Below, in pieces: positions 25,174-34,995 of a stretch of 64,000 nucleotides of DNA. How positions within the stretch are numbered: position 1 is the first letter of the stretch; each line of letters begins with the position of its first letter. Under the pieces are notes generated by a model. That model saw nothing but the letters and a program-made list of their open reading frames with translations. It ran no database searches and was not told the origin of the DNA. Position numbers and translations under genes: made by a program. The stretch spans positions 18,263-82,262 of the forward strand of contig JBAXUL010000004.1 of the NCBI GenBank assembly GCA_037129695.1. The letters run 5' to 3'. The stretch comes from CAINVV01 sp037129695. Lineage in GTDB: Bacteria > Bacteroidota > Bacteroidia > Bacteroidales > Prolixibacteraceae.

Positions 25174-25821
25174 ATGGAAATATCTGATGCACAGAAAAAG
25201 CGATTTCAGGAATTGGTCGAACCGATTAAGGAATTGTTTTATGCATATGGTTTAAAGAATCTCAACATGGATGAGTTGAGCAAACGGCTTGGAATCTCAA
25301 AAAAAACGCTCTATACCTTTGTTAAAAACAAGGAGGAACTCATTGAGAAAATTTTTTTGCATGAGGAATCCATCTTACAGAAATTAAATGAAAGTATAGG
25401 GAATGAGTCCATCAATGCGATTGAAAAATTACTGAGGCTAAGCCAATTGGTTCATAAGGAGATAAAAAGAATCAATCCGATGATCAAGTTTGAGATGGAA
25501 AAATACTTCCATCTAACCTATGAAAAGTATGCGGAGCAAAAGCGAAAATTCGTCTTTGAAGGAATGAAGATCAATATAAAGCAGGGAATTGAGGAAAAAA
25601 TATACCGGGATGACATCAACATCGACCTGGTAGCGACCATCTACCTGAACAGCTTCATTGAACTGCACAATTCAGAGGTCTGTAAAATATTGGATATCAA
25701 TTTCATTCAATTATTTGAGGTTTTGTTTGAGAACCACATCCGAGCCATTTCAACACCTGCAGGTCTCGCCTATTTCGAGTCCAGGAAAACAGAAATTATC
25801 GAATATATTAAAAACAATTAA
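25174..25821 (+). CDS. TetR/AcrR-family transcriptional regulator
   Basis: The 215-residue protein has a TetR helix-turn-helix over residues 10-60: IKELFYAYGLKNLNMDELSK, then RLGISKKTLYTFVKNKEELI with the canonical LYTFV recognition helix. The rest is an all-helical ligand domain of unknown specificity. The ATG at 25174 follows an AAGGAAA ribosome-binding-like sequence. It is the first gene of an efflux operon (TolC-type protein 13 bp on), so it probably represses the pump until a toxic ligand binds; the inverted repeat upstream is a likely operator. Confidence 0.9.
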   Translation: MEISDAQKKRFQELVEPIKELFYAYGLKNLNMDELSKRLGISKKTLYTFVKNKEELIEKIFLHEESILQKLNESIGNESINAIEKLLRLSQLVHKEIKRINPMIKFEMEKYFHLTYEKYAEQKRKFVFEGMKINIKQGIEEKIYRDDINIDLVATIYLNSFIELHNSEVCKILDINFIQLFEVLFENHIRAISTPAGLAYFESRKTEIIEYIKNN

Positions 25822-25834
25822 AATAATATTAATT

Positions 25835-27169
25835 ATGTCATTTTCAAAACGTTATCTAATTTTGATAACCACAATTCTTCTTTTGTTCGGCAACTTCAAA
25901 AGTGAAGCACAGGATTCACTGCGACTCTCTTTACAGGATGCCCGGCGTATTGCAATGGAAAACAATACGACCATCAGGAATTCGGCGCTTGATATGGAAA
26001 TAGCCAACAAGAAAATATGGGAAGTCACTGCCATTGGGCTTCCTCATATTGATTCCAAGGCGAGCTACCAGTACCTGCCAACTGTACCGTCATTGCCACC
26101 CGGATCAATGGGCCCGGGTACACCAGCGCTTGAACTTGGTGTCAAGAACAACGTGACATTTGACGTGACTGCTTCGCAGTTAATTTTTAACGGATCCTAC
26201 CTCATTGGATTAAAAGCAAGTAAAACATTGTATCAGCAATCCAATGAAAGCAATGAAAAGATTATTCAGGATGTGAATGAATCTGTCATCAACACCTATT
26301 ATCTGATACTTGTAGGAGAAGAAAGCATCAAAAATCTGCAGCAGAACCTCGAAAATGTGCAAAAGACTGCGGCAGAAATTAAGGAGATGAACAAACAGGG
26401 TTTTATCGAAAAAACAGACGTCGACCAGTTGGAATTAACGGCCAACAATCTGATGAATGCCATCAACCAGGTGACAGGTAATCTGGATATGGCCAAAAGG
26501 TTATTCAAAATTATGCTCGGACTGGATGCGAATGTGAAAATTAAATTAACAGATCCCCTTGGGACTAATTATTCTTTGCCGGTAAAAGTGGAATCTTTAA
26601 TCAATGAACCATTTAACATAGAGAAGAATATTGATTACAAATTAATCAATACTGCCTACGACCTGTCCAAACTTGATTATCAGAATACAATCATGGCATA
26701 TTTACCGGTGGTGTCCGGATTCTACCAGCATTCCGACAAAATGAACAAACCATCTTTTGATTTTTCAGTAAAGGATGTATTGGGCATCAATCTGAGCTTG
26801 CCCATCTTCAGCAGCGGACAGAGAATGGCAGTAGTATCTCAAAAAAAGCTGACCATTGCCAAAATGGACAACAACAAAAAATTGGTATACAACAACCTTC
26901 TGATGCAGGCCGATCAATACCAGACAGATTTAAAGATTAAATATGAAAAGTATGTAATTCAAAAGAAAAGTCTGGCACTGTCTGATGAGATTTACCAGCG
27001 CACTGTTGAAAAATACAGAAACGGAGTTTCAACGAGCATCGATCTGACTACCACGCAAAATCAGTATTTAACCGGTTTGACCAACTACTACCAGAGCATT
27101 TACGATCTGGCTACCGCGAAGACTAAACTGGAAAAATTGTTTAATATCAATCAGGAAATAAATAAATAG
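25835..27169 (+). CDS. TolC-family outer-membrane efflux protein
   Basis: The 444-residue protein begins at 25835 (MSFSKRYLILITT), giving a signal peptide ending SEAQ; the frame stays open upstream but overlaps tetR. The mature part shows the two related TolC halves: LSLQDARRIAMENNTTIRNS at the N-terminus and long coiled-coil helices around EVTDVDQLELTANNL-like (EKTDVDQLELTANNL) and VEKYRNGVSTSIDLTTTQNQ. TolC trimers form the outer-membrane exit duct of tripartite pumps. It is the second gene of the tetR-tolC-MFP-RND operon. Confidence 0.9.
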   Translation: MSFSKRYLILITTILLLFGNFKSEAQDSLRLSLQDARRIAMENNTTIRNSALDMEIANKKIWEVTAIGLPHIDSKASYQYLPTVPSLPPGSMGPGTPALELGVKNNVTFDVTASQLIFNGSYLIGLKASKTLYQQSNESNEKIIQDVNESVINTYYLILVGEESIKNLQQNLENVQKTAAEIKEMNKQGFIEKTDVDQLELTANNLMNAINQVTGNLDMAKRLFKIMLGLDANVKIKLTDPLGTNYSLPVKVESLINEPFNIEKNIDYKLINTAYDLSKLDYQNTIMAYLPVVSGFYQHSDKMNKPSFDFSVKDVLGINLSLPIFSSGQRMAVVSQKKLTIAKMDNNKKLVYNNLLMQADQYQTDLKIKYEKYVIQKKSLALSDEIYQRTVEKYRNGVSTSIDLTTTQNQYLTGLTNYYQSIYDLATAKTKLEKLFNINQEINK

Positions 27170-27264
27170 GAATCATATTAAATACCCACGAGAATAGGTT
27201 CAAACCAACCGAAAATGAACGTCTGGGTATTCCATTTGACCGTAAAAAAATAAATATTATACAC

Positions 27265-28380
27265 ATGAAAAACACATTTTTTACACTGGCAATTATTGCC
27301 ACATTGGTCGCTTGCAATCCAAGCAACGACAAAAAAGGAGAATTGGACAAATTAAAAGCAGACCGGGAGATTCTCAATACGAAGATTTCCAAGCTGGAAG
27401 GTGAGATCAACCCCGGACAGAAAAAAGATGAAAAAGCTGTTACTGTCAAGGTAAAAAAACTGGAGACTACCCCATTTAATCATTTCGTTGAAATTCAAGG
27501 CATTGTTGATGCAGACCAGAATGTTTCTGTAAGTCCGCAAATGGCCGGAGTGGTTACCAACGTTTATGTAAGAGAAGGTTCACAGGTAAAGAAAGGAGAT
27601 ATTCTGGCTACGCTGGATGCCCAGGTCCTGAAACAATCTGTTGACGAGGTAAAAACCCAACTGGATATGGCCTCCATCATTTTTGAAAAACAGAAAAATC
27701 TGTGGGACAAGAAAATTGGCAGTGAGGTTCAGTTTTTACAAGCAAAAAGCACCAAAGAATCTCTTGAAAAACGAATCAAAACCGTACAGGAACAAATAGC
27801 CATGGCCAATGTAGTTTCACCAATCAGCGGATCAGTGGAGAGTGTTCCTCTGAGAGTTGGTCAGATGGCTTCACCGGGTTTGCCTACCTCAACCATTCGC
27901 GTGATCAACATGTCGTCGGCCAAGATTACGGCAGATATATCCGAAAATTTTACATCAAGAATTAAAAACGGAAATCTGGCATTTATCAAATTTCCTGACC
28001 TTGGAAAAGAAATTGAGACAAAATTGAGTTTCACCAGTCGTTTCATTGATCCATCCAACCGTACTTTTAAAGTTGAGTGCAGGATTTCACCCAAAGATGT
28101 TGAACTGCGAGCCAACATGATTGCCTATGTAAAAATCCTGGATTATTCGAACAATTCGACCCTGGTACTTCCGGTAAACATCATCCAGAGCAATCAGGAT
28201 GGCAAATTTGTATATGTAGCGACTCAAGAGGGAGGCAAGACAATTGCCACCCGCAAAAAAATTACAACCGGTATGGATTATAATGGTGAATCTGAAATCA
28301 CTTCCGGTCTGAGCTCTGGTGATCAGGTGATCACAGCAGGATTCCAGAGTCTCAAAGAAGGTTCATCAGTTATTTTCTAA
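27265..28380 (+). CDS. RND efflux periplasmic adaptor (membrane fusion protein), lipoprotein
   Basis: The 371-residue adaptor has a lipoprotein signal with LVAC (Cys17), then a short coiled coil (residues 25-50, KLKADREILNTKISKLEGEI), the lipoyl/barrel-sandwich halves (VSVSPQMAGVVTNVYVREGS and ANVVSPISGSVESVPLRVGQ), a helical hairpin between them, and the beta-barrel and membrane-proximal domains (LVLPVNIIQSNQDGKFVYV). It links the inner-membrane RND pump to the TolC-type duct. The gap to the upstream gene is 95 bp and to the pump gene 17 bp. Confidence 0.92.
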   Translation: MKNTFFTLAIIATLVACNPSNDKKGELDKLKADREILNTKISKLEGEINPGQKKDEKAVTVKVKKLETTPFNHFVEIQGIVDADQNVSVSPQMAGVVTNVYVREGSQVKKGDILATLDAQVLKQSVDEVKTQLDMASIIFEKQKNLWDKKIGSEVQFLQAKSTKESLEKRIKTVQEQIAMANVVSPISGSVESVPLRVGQMASPGLPTSTIRVINMSSAKITADISENFTSRIKNGNLAFIKFPDLGKEIETKLSFTSRFIDPSNRTFKVECRISPKDVELRANMIAYVKILDYSNNSTLVLPVNIIQSNQDGKFVYVATQEGGKTIATRKKITTGMDYNGESEITSGLSSGDQVITAGFQSLKEGSSVIF

Positions 28381-28397
28381 TCGACCAATCAAAAATT

Positions 28398-31300
28398 ATG
28401 TCAAAAGATAAATTTTTTATCAAAGAATTCTTTGCAACCAGTTGGGCTGTTGATAACAAGACAAGTGTTTATGTACTTGCTTTTATCATCTCAGTGCTTG
28501 GTTTGCTGAATTACTACCAGATTCCGAAGGAACAATTCCCGGAAGTGGTCATTCCTTATATCATTGTCAATTCTCCGTATCCGGGAACTTCGCCTGTGGA
28601 TATTGAGAACCTGATTACCCGTCCGATCGAAAAGCAGCTTAAATCGATTGCAGATGTAAAAAAGATCACCAGCAATTCCGTTCAGGATTTCTCTTCCATT
28701 GTTGTGGAATTTGACCCAAGCGTGGCAGTTGAAACCGCCAAACAACGCGTCAGGGATGCCGTTGATAAATCCAAAAGGGATTTGCCCAGCGACCTTCCTG
28801 ATCAGCCACAGATCATGGATGTGAATTTGGCTGAATTTCCTGTGATGTACATCAATATATCCGGAAATTATGACCTGGACAAACTCAAGAAATTTGCGGA
28901 TATCGTTCAGGATAAGATAGAAGGAGTGAAGGAAATTACACGTGTCGACATTGTGGGTGCATTGGAAAGGGAAATTCAGATCAATGCTGATATCTTCAAA
29001 ATGCAGGCAGCGCGCGTTACTTTTGCCGATATCGAAGGCGCTGTAGCCCGCGAAAATCTAACCATATCAGGAGGTACCATTACCATGAACGGGACTAAAA
29101 ACACCGTTCGTCTGAAGGGACAGTTTGACAATGTTCAACAGATCCGAGATATTGTCGTACATGCATCGGGTGGCGCATACATCAAACTGAGCGACCTTGC
29201 AGAGGTAAGTGACAATTTCAAGGAACAGGAGAGTTTTTCCCGTCTGGATGGCAAAAACGTGATCACGCTCAATGTCATTAAGAAAGGTGGCACCAACCTG
29301 CTTGATGCATCAGATCAGATCAAGGAGATCGTAGAGAATGTTAAAGGTAAGGAACTTCCTGATGACATCACCTTGACTGTTTCCGGAGATCAGAGCCGAA
29401 TGACCCGCAATACGCTGGAGGAATTGAACAATACCATCATCATTGGCTTTATCCTGGTGACCATCGTACTGATGTTCTTCATGGGATTTACCAATGCCTT
29501 CTTCGTCGGGTTGTCCGTGCCACTCTCAATGGCAATTGCTTACCTGGTTATTCCGAATATTGGGTTTACCATGAATATGATTGTCATGTTCGCCTTCATC
29601 TTCGCCCTGGGAATTGTGGTGGATGATGCCATCGTGGTCATTGAAAATACGCACCGGATGCACCGGAATCACCCTGACATAAGGGTTGCCGCCAAACTGG
29701 CAGCCGGAGAAGTGTTTTTACCCATTCTTTCAGGGACCCTCACCACGCTTGCCCCCTTCTTTCCTTTGGCATTCTGGCCTGGAATTGTAGGACAATTTAT
29801 GCACTACCTTCCTGTTACATTGATTATTACACTATTCGCTTCCCTGTTTGTCGCTTATATTTTCAACCCCGTTTTTGCTGTTTCTTTTATGGCGCATGAA
29901 TTTGATTCAGATGCAAAAGCCGAATGGAAAAAAACAAAGAAAATATTGTTGGGAATGTTTGGTCTGGCAATCCTGTTCTATCTCTTTAAATCAATTGGAA
30001 TAGCCAATTTTATCGTTTTTGCCATACTGATGGTGTTCCTCTATCATTATGCCATCCAATTTTGGATCAAAGCCTTCCAGGAACAGTTCTGGCCAAAGAT
30101 CATGGCAGCCTATGAACGTCAGCTGCGTTGGGTATTGCATGGTTTCCGCCCATTGTGGATGTTAATGGCAATGATTGCCCTGTTCATCTTTACGGTCGTT
30201 CTCACCGGAATCGTAAAACCCAAAGTCCTGTTCTTCCCTGACAGCGATCCCAACAGCATCATGGTGTACATCCGGATGCCCGGAGGTACAGATCAGAATG
30301 TAACTGACAGTGTTACCCGCATCGCGGAACGACGCGTTTATGATGCGATAGGACAACACAATCCTGATGTAGAATCTGTAATCTCCAACATTACCATTGG
30401 AGCAGAGGAGCAGGGATTTTCAAGCGCAGGAAAACCATTTAACAAGGGCAAGATATCCGTCAATTTCGTGGAATTTAAATACCGCACGACCGGAATCTCC
30501 ACAACGAAGTATCTTGAAAAAATTCGCGAATCTGTAGCAGATATTCCGGGAACAGAAATTTCTGTCGGAAAACAAAAAATGGGGCCTCCAACCGGACAAC
30601 CTATCAACATTGAGGTAACAAGTGAAAATATGGATGAATTGGTTACAGATGCCTATTCTTTCCGCAACTACCTTGATTCAATGAACATTCCGGGAGTAGA
30701 AGAGTTAAAAACCGACTTCGAGATCAGTTCTCCCGAGATCATGATCGACATTGACCGCGACCGCGCACAAAGAGCCGGTTTATCTACGGGTCAGATTGGT
30801 CTTGAGCTAAGAACAGCCCTCTTCGGCAAGGAGATCTCCAAGTTCAAACAAGATGAGGATGAATTTCCTATCAGCTTGCGTTACTCAAAGTTAACCCGCG
30901 AAAACATCAATTCATTGATCAATCTGGTGATTACCTACCGGGATATGAACTCAGGCCAGATCAGAACTATTCCACTCTCTACTGTTGCGAAAATTCACTA
31001 TTCCAGTTCCTATGCAGGCATTAAGAGATTGGATCAAAAAAGGGTAATTACAATTTATTCCAATGTGATATCCGGTTACTCCCCAAATGACATCGTTCCT
31101 CAAATCAAAAAACTGGCCAAGGAATTTCCGATGCATTCGGGCACAAATATCAAGCTCACAGGAGAGCAGGATGACCAGGCAGAGACCTCTTCTTTCCTCC
31201 TAAAAGCCATGATCATCGCCCTTGGACTAATTTTCTTCATCCTCATTACCCAGTTTAATTCTGTCAGCAAGACCATCATCATATTGAGTGAAGTCATATT

Positions 31301-31787
31301 CAGTATTATCGGGGTATTGCTTGGAGTGATCATTTTCCGCCAGGATCTGGTGATCATGATGACTGGTTTGGGTGTCGTTGCATTGGGAGGTATTGTTGTC
31401 CGAAATGGAATATTGATCGTTGAATTCTGCGACGAAATGAAAAAACGTGGCATGAAAACCAGAGATGCCATCGTTCAGGCAGGAAAGACAAGGATTACGC
31501 CGGTAATTTTAACTGCATCTGCGACCATCCTCGGGTTAGTTCCGCTCGCTGTGGGGATGAACATCAACTTCGAAACGCTCTTCACCCATTTTAATCCGCA
31601 TCTTTACTTTGGAGGAGACAATGTTGCCTTCTGGGGACCGCTTTCATGGACTATCATCTTTGGACTGAGCTTTGCTACTTTCCTGACGCTTCTTTTCGTT
31701 CCTGCCTTGTATTATATGGATTACATCATCCGGATTAAAAACCGGAGGAAGAAAAATCTCAAAAAAATCAAAGCGGCTAAAAGTTAA
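28398..31787 (+). CDS. RND-family efflux pump permease (AcrB/MdtF-like)
   Basis: The 1129-residue inner-membrane pump is longer than AcrB (1049). It has the two-fold RND design: TM1 near residue 25, a periplasmic porter domain with IPKEQFPEVVIPYIIVNSPY, then a helix bundle containing the proton-relay segment ALGIVVDDAIVVIENTHRMH with paired Asp, TM7 near residue 590, and a second porter domain. The extra length lies partly in an inserted segment (about 500-560) between TM6 and TM7. The resemblance is to the HAE-1-like branch that exports hydrophobic compounds. It is last in the TetR-controlled operon, before a strong terminator. Confidence 0.94.
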   Translation: MSKDKFFIKEFFATSWAVDNKTSVYVLAFIISVLGLLNYYQIPKEQFPEVVIPYIIVNSPYPGTSPVDIENLITRPIEKQLKSIADVKKITSNSVQDFSSIVVEFDPSVAVETAKQRVRDAVDKSKRDLPSDLPDQPQIMDVNLAEFPVMYINISGNYDLDKLKKFADIVQDKIEGVKEITRVDIVGALEREIQINADIFKMQAARVTFADIEGAVARENLTISGGTITMNGTKNTVRLKGQFDNVQQIRDIVVHASGGAYIKLSDLAEVSDNFKEQESFSRLDGKNVITLNVIKKGGTNLLDASDQIKEIVENVKGKELPDDITLTVSGDQSRMTRNTLEELNNTIIIGFILVTIVLMFFMGFTNAFFVGLSVPLSMAIAYLVIPNIGFTMNMIVMFAFIFALGIVVDDAIVVIENTHRMHRNHPDIRVAAKLAAGEVFLPILSGTLTTLAPFFPLAFWPGIVGQFMHYLPVTLIITLFASLFVAYIFNPVFAVSFMAHEFDSDAKAEWKKTKKILLGMFGLAILFYLFKSIGIANFIVFAILMVFLYHYAIQFWIKAFQEQFWPKIMAAYERQLRWVLHGFRPLWMLMAMIALFIFTVVLTGIVKPKVLFFPDSDPNSIMVYIRMPGGTDQNVTDSVTRIAERRVYDAIGQHNPDVESVISNITIGAEEQGFSSAGKPFNKGKISVNFVEFKYRTTGISTTKYLEKIRESVADIPGTEISVGKQKMGPPTGQPINIEVTSENMDELVTDAYSFRNYLDSMNIPGVEELKTDFEISSPEIMIDIDRDRAQRAGLSTGQIGLELRTALFGKEISKFKQDEDEFPISLRYSKLTRENINSLINLVITYRDMNSGQIRTIPLSTVAKIHYSSSYAGIKRLDQKRVITIYSNVISGYSPNDIVPQIKKLAKEFPMHSGTNIKLTGEQDDQAETSSFLLKAMIIALGLIFFILITQFNSVSKTIIILSEVIFSIIGVLLGVIIFRQDLVIMMTGLGVVALGGIVVRNGILIVEFCDEMKKRGMKTRDAIVQAGKTRITPVILTASATILGLVPLAVGMNINFETLFTHFNPHLYFGGDNVAFWGPLSWTIIFGLSFATFLTLLFVPALYYMDYIIRIKNRRKKNLKKIKAAKS

Positions 31788-31811
31788 TTCAATCCTGAAA
31801 TGAATATTAAT

Positions 31812-31845
31812 AACAGGGTTTCCGAAAGGGAACCCTGTTTTTTTT
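31812..31845 (+). terminator. Terminator of the RND efflux operon
   Basis: A 12-bp stem (31812-31823 with 31828-31839, one G-U pair) closes a GAAA tetraloop and is followed by an eight-T run. Confidence 0.92.
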
Positions 31846-31999
31846 GAATCTCTTCCATACGGATTAAGTTGGAAAGTGAAATCGTGATCGTAGACCAATA
31901 CTTCCGGAATTCTGCTAATTTCTCCACGATACTGCATCGAGTACTGGTGGATACCTCCAAAATTAGCACATTTGACTACCAATATCTTTCCCGGAATGG

Positions 32000-32995
32000 C
32001 TATTTCTTTTTCGCTATCAGGCTCGCCAAATCTTCCAGTTTCATTGAATTCATAATCACATCGCCAAAAATAGGGTATCCATTGTATTTAATGAAATCAG
32101 ACTTTTCATCTGATGATCTTTCAGGATAATATAATGTCAGCAACTGAATGGCAGATGGCGGCAAGGATCGGTCCCAGTAATCGGGATTAAACCTCATCAG
32201 TTTTCCACCATTCTCTTTATCCTGGTCTTCCATTATCGGGTGGACATTGAGGACAAAGAGTTCCTCATTGCCTGAATAGGCTGGTGAACTTAGATCAGCT
32301 TCAGTTAATTTAGCGATTTCATCCTTGAGATAAGGCAATAAATGAACCTCCTTGTACTTGTAATATTCAAGTTTGTAGTTTACAACTTCGCGAACTGTAA
32401 CCGGAAGCCAGAACGGAGGACGATCGGGGTTAAAAACAATGAGGTTTCCATCGCCATAAAGCCTGACTCCGGGAGCAATTTCCCTGACAAACGGAAACAC
32501 GCGGAACAAGTCGTTCAGATTGGCAGCAGCCTTGTCCATCGGGATTTCCATAGAAGCAGGATCCTGGGTATTGTCCCATCCGGGAAGATTGGAATTGGTT
32601 CCATGCCCCGATTCAGTGTTGTTGATCTCGAAACTCCAGTGAGGAGGCTCTACTGTCCGTTTACCACCCTTGCTGAAAAACATTTGAAAATCAAAATTCA
32701 GCTCGCACCGACGCCCATAATTGCATGATTGTTTATTGTACTTGTCATTCCAATATCCCGTCAAATACACCCAAAGATCAAACCCTTTAGGATTGGTCAT
32801 AACCGGTGCATTCTGATGAAACCACAAAGCAACGTCCTTCACATTCCTGTGGAAGGGATCGGTGTCGTTCATCGAATACTGATTCAAAATCCATTTTCCG
32901 GGTTTATCCGGAAGAAACTCAGCCGATTTTTGTGCTCTAATTTGGAAAACCTGAAGCAAAATCAATGCAACAAAAAAAAATCTTATTCTACTCAT
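32000..32995 (-). CDS. Exported protein of unknown function, tandem family copy 1
   Basis: The 331-residue protein has a signal peptide (MSRIRFFFVALILLQ onward, cut after IRAQ) and no membrane helix in the mature part. I do not recognise the family. It is a paralogue of the proteins at 33227 and 34996: all share an early PG followed by an aromatic-rich stretch, an (A/N)PV..KGF motif, EPPHWSFEIN, LIVFNPDRPPFWLPVTVREV and NPDYWDRSLPPSAIQ in the same order. It is the most diverged copy. The Trp/Tyr/Pro richness suggests a compact beta-rich extracytoplasmic domain. It lies 231 bp from copy 2, so it may have its own promoter. Confidence 0.75.
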   Translation of the reverse strand: MSRIRFFFVALILLQVFQIRAQKSAEFLPDKPGKWILNQYSMNDTDPFHRNVKDVALWFHQNAPVMTNPKGFDLWVYLTGYWNDKYNKQSCNYGRRCELNFDFQMFFSKGGKRTVEPPHWSFEINNTESGHGTNSNLPGWDNTQDPASMEIPMDKAAANLNDLFRVFPFVREIAPGVRLYGDGNLIVFNPDRPPFWLPVTVREVVNYKLEYYKYKEVHLLPYLKDEIAKLTEADLSSPAYSGNEELFVLNVHPIMEDQDKENGGKLMRFNPDYWDRSLPPSAIQLLTLYYPERSSDEKSDFIKYNGYPIFGDVIMNSMKLEDLASLIAKKK

Positions 32996-33226
32996 AATGA
33001 ATATATTAATCCCTTATTTCGCATCCTGTCGAATCAATAAATATCTAATTTAAGGTCTTTGATTTTTTGACATAAACCTCATTCGAAAAATTAATAATTG
33101 GTTCCTATAATTTTGCCCTCAGATCAGAAAAATTTTGATCTATTCGCCTTTTAGATCCGGATGCTTCAGATCATCATTTACATCTGATACACAAGCAATT
33201 AAGAACAGTCCCGTTTCCATAAAATA

Positions 33227-34255
33227 TTATTTGTCAATTAAGGCGGAAAACGAAAAAATATCCAATGCCTCCAGAAACCTGGAAAGATTGTATCCATTAG
33301 AATTATTTTTCAGCGATTCCGCCATGTCTCTGGTATACCGTTTGGTATCAGTCAAACGGTTAAAAGTAAGAATCTGGATGGCAGACTTGGGCAGCTTTTT
33401 GTTCCAGTATTCGGGGTTTAGGCGAACTACCGGCTGCGGACCTGGTATGGGTGTGATATGCAAGACTGCACTGCGTTCGTCATAGGTATTATTAAAGGCC
33501 CATCCATCGCGTTCGGCTTCCGTAAACTTTGCATATTCATCCTCCATCATTTTGGTGATCATGTCAGACTGGAGTTTATCCGGGTGAAATTTCCAATAAT
33601 CAATCAGTCCTTCAGCCAATTCACGAAATTTCACAGGAAGATAATACGGTGGTCGTTCCGGGTTGTACACAACAATCATTTCACTTTCATACCTGTCAAT
33701 TCCATTTCCCAGTTCTTCCTTGGGTCCCGGGATAAAGAAACATCCCCTAATTTTTGTGCCGGCATTTAGCCATTTTTCATAATTAAACCCTTCTTTGGGC
33801 TTTTCGCTGGGTTTTGCGGTATCGTAGGAAAAGGATCCTTTATAGGCAAAACTCCCAAAATGGTTTACCTGGACTTTCCAACTGGGTGGTTCAATTTTGT
33901 ACATGCTAACCTTCCCTTTGTTCATGAAATAATCGCAAAACCCAAAACTGAGTTCACTTGGAATTCCGTATCCATTTTTATCAGGACAATTTTTGGCATA
34001 AACATAGGTCTCACACTCAAAGCCTTTCTGATCAGTAAAAACCGGATTCTTCCGGGCAACTTCGGTAATCCCGATAATTTTCCGATAATTGGCAGTAGTT
34101 TCGGCTTTGGTGAACCCACAATTCCAATGGGTATAAACACCCCAGTCAATGAGTTTGAAGCCACCTGGATGTTCGGTCAGGAGTGGGTAATCCTGAGCCT
34201 CAACTTGCTTAAATACCAATACCAGAATACATAAAATAAGTAGTTTAGTCTTCAT
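33227..34255 (-). CDS. Exported protein of unknown function, tandem family copy 2
   Basis: The 342-residue protein has a signal peptide (MKTKLLILCILVLVF onward, cut after VEAQ). The family is unrecognised. Shared motifs with copies 1 and 3 are NPVFTDQKGFECETYVY, EPPSWKVQVN, MIVVYNPERPPYYLPVKFRE and NPEYWNKKLPKSAIQ. Several cysteines (for example in NCGFTKAE and CPDKNGYG) could form disulfides outside the cytoplasm. It follows the MORN-type gene by 41 bp on the same strand and belongs to the 33227-39833 run of exported proteins. Confidence 0.75.
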   Translation of the reverse strand: MKTKLLILCILVLVFKQVEAQDYPLLTEHPGGFKLIDWGVYTHWNCGFTKAETTANYRKIIGITEVARKNPVFTDQKGFECETYVYAKNCPDKNGYGIPSELSFGFCDYFMNKGKVSMYKIEPPSWKVQVNHFGSFAYKGSFSYDTAKPSEKPKEGFNYEKWLNAGTKIRGCFFIPGPKEELGNGIDRYESEMIVVYNPERPPYYLPVKFRELAEGLIDYWKFHPDKLQSDMITKMMEDEYAKFTEAERDGWAFNNTYDERSAVLHITPIPGPQPVVRLNPEYWNKKLPKSAIQILTFNRLTDTKRYTRDMAESLKNNSNGYNLSRFLEALDIFSFSALIDK

Positions 34256-34296
34256 TTGGATTGATTTTTAATTGAGTCCATTCTATCAATAAGAAA

Positions 34297-34959
34297 CTAA
34301 TCCTGGGGTACGCCGTTGATAACGACGTGTTTTTTCCCATTGTTCTCGTACCAATAGGATATTGATTTGCCTTCGGAATCCTCGCGGGTTACACGTCCTT
34401 CCAAATCATAGGAAATTGAATAAACCAGTTTACCCCTGGAAGTTGTAATTTCTGTATCGACTTTTCCATTTTCAAAATACGAAATGCTTTTACCACTGAG
34501 TTCGAAAGGTTCTCCGGTTAAATTACTCTCTTTTTTCAGAGTTCCATTTTCGTAGTATTCTTTTGAAACTCCCTGCGGCAGACCCTCTTTCAGGTTTAAA
34601 TCTGCTTGAAGCTGACCATTTTCATAGTATGATTTAAAATACCCGTCAGGCATCCCATTCCGGAAATTCTGATCAGTTAACAGAATGCCCGATTCATTGT
34701 AGAATTTATAGGAACCGTCGAGCTTGCCATTCTTTACGATATATTCCTTCATGATTTTACCATTGGGATAATACACCTTTTTCGTACCATTGAGTGGATC
34801 ATCGTCATTGATTAAGAATTGTTCCGGCAATCCATGTATTAGATTTTCAACCAAGACTGTTTGTCCAGCGTTTTCGGATATAAAATTTAGCTTTCCGGCA
34901 AATAAGTTGAAGGCGGAAAACACCAAAAGGGTTGAAATAATCATCAAAAATATTCGCAT
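34297..34959 (-). CDS. Exported MORN-type (YwqK-like) repeat protein
   Basis: The 220-residue protein has a signal peptide ending NLFAG and at least five short repeats with the pattern Y.NG...(K/Q).....G..(D/E)G....YY: examples are YYPNGKIMKEYIVKNGKLDG, FYNESGILLTDQNFRNGMPD and YYENGQLQADLNLKEGLPQG. This is the MORN_2/YwqK-type repeat, which folds as an extended beta-meander. Some database entries call such proteins toxin-antitoxin antitoxins; nothing here supports that. It sits between two copies of the unknown paralogous family and is probably co-transcribed with them. Confidence 0.8.
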   Translation of the reverse strand: MRIFLMIISTLLVFSAFNLFAGKLNFISENAGQTVLVENLIHGLPEQFLINDDDPLNGTKKVYYPNGKIMKEYIVKNGKLDGSYKFYNESGILLTDQNFRNGMPDGYFKSYYENGQLQADLNLKEGLPQGVSKEYYENGTLKKESNLTGEPFELSGKSISYFENGKVDTEITTSRGKLVYSISYDLEGRVTREDSEGKSISYWYENNGKKHVVINGVPQD

Positions 34960-34995
34960 CGTATTTCTCCTTATTAATGATTCTAATTTTCTGGA

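Noticed and set aside
34297..34959. MORN/YwqK-type protein as a toxin-antitoxin component
   Set aside because: It has a signal peptide and no toxin partner; the antitoxin label for such repeats is not supported here.
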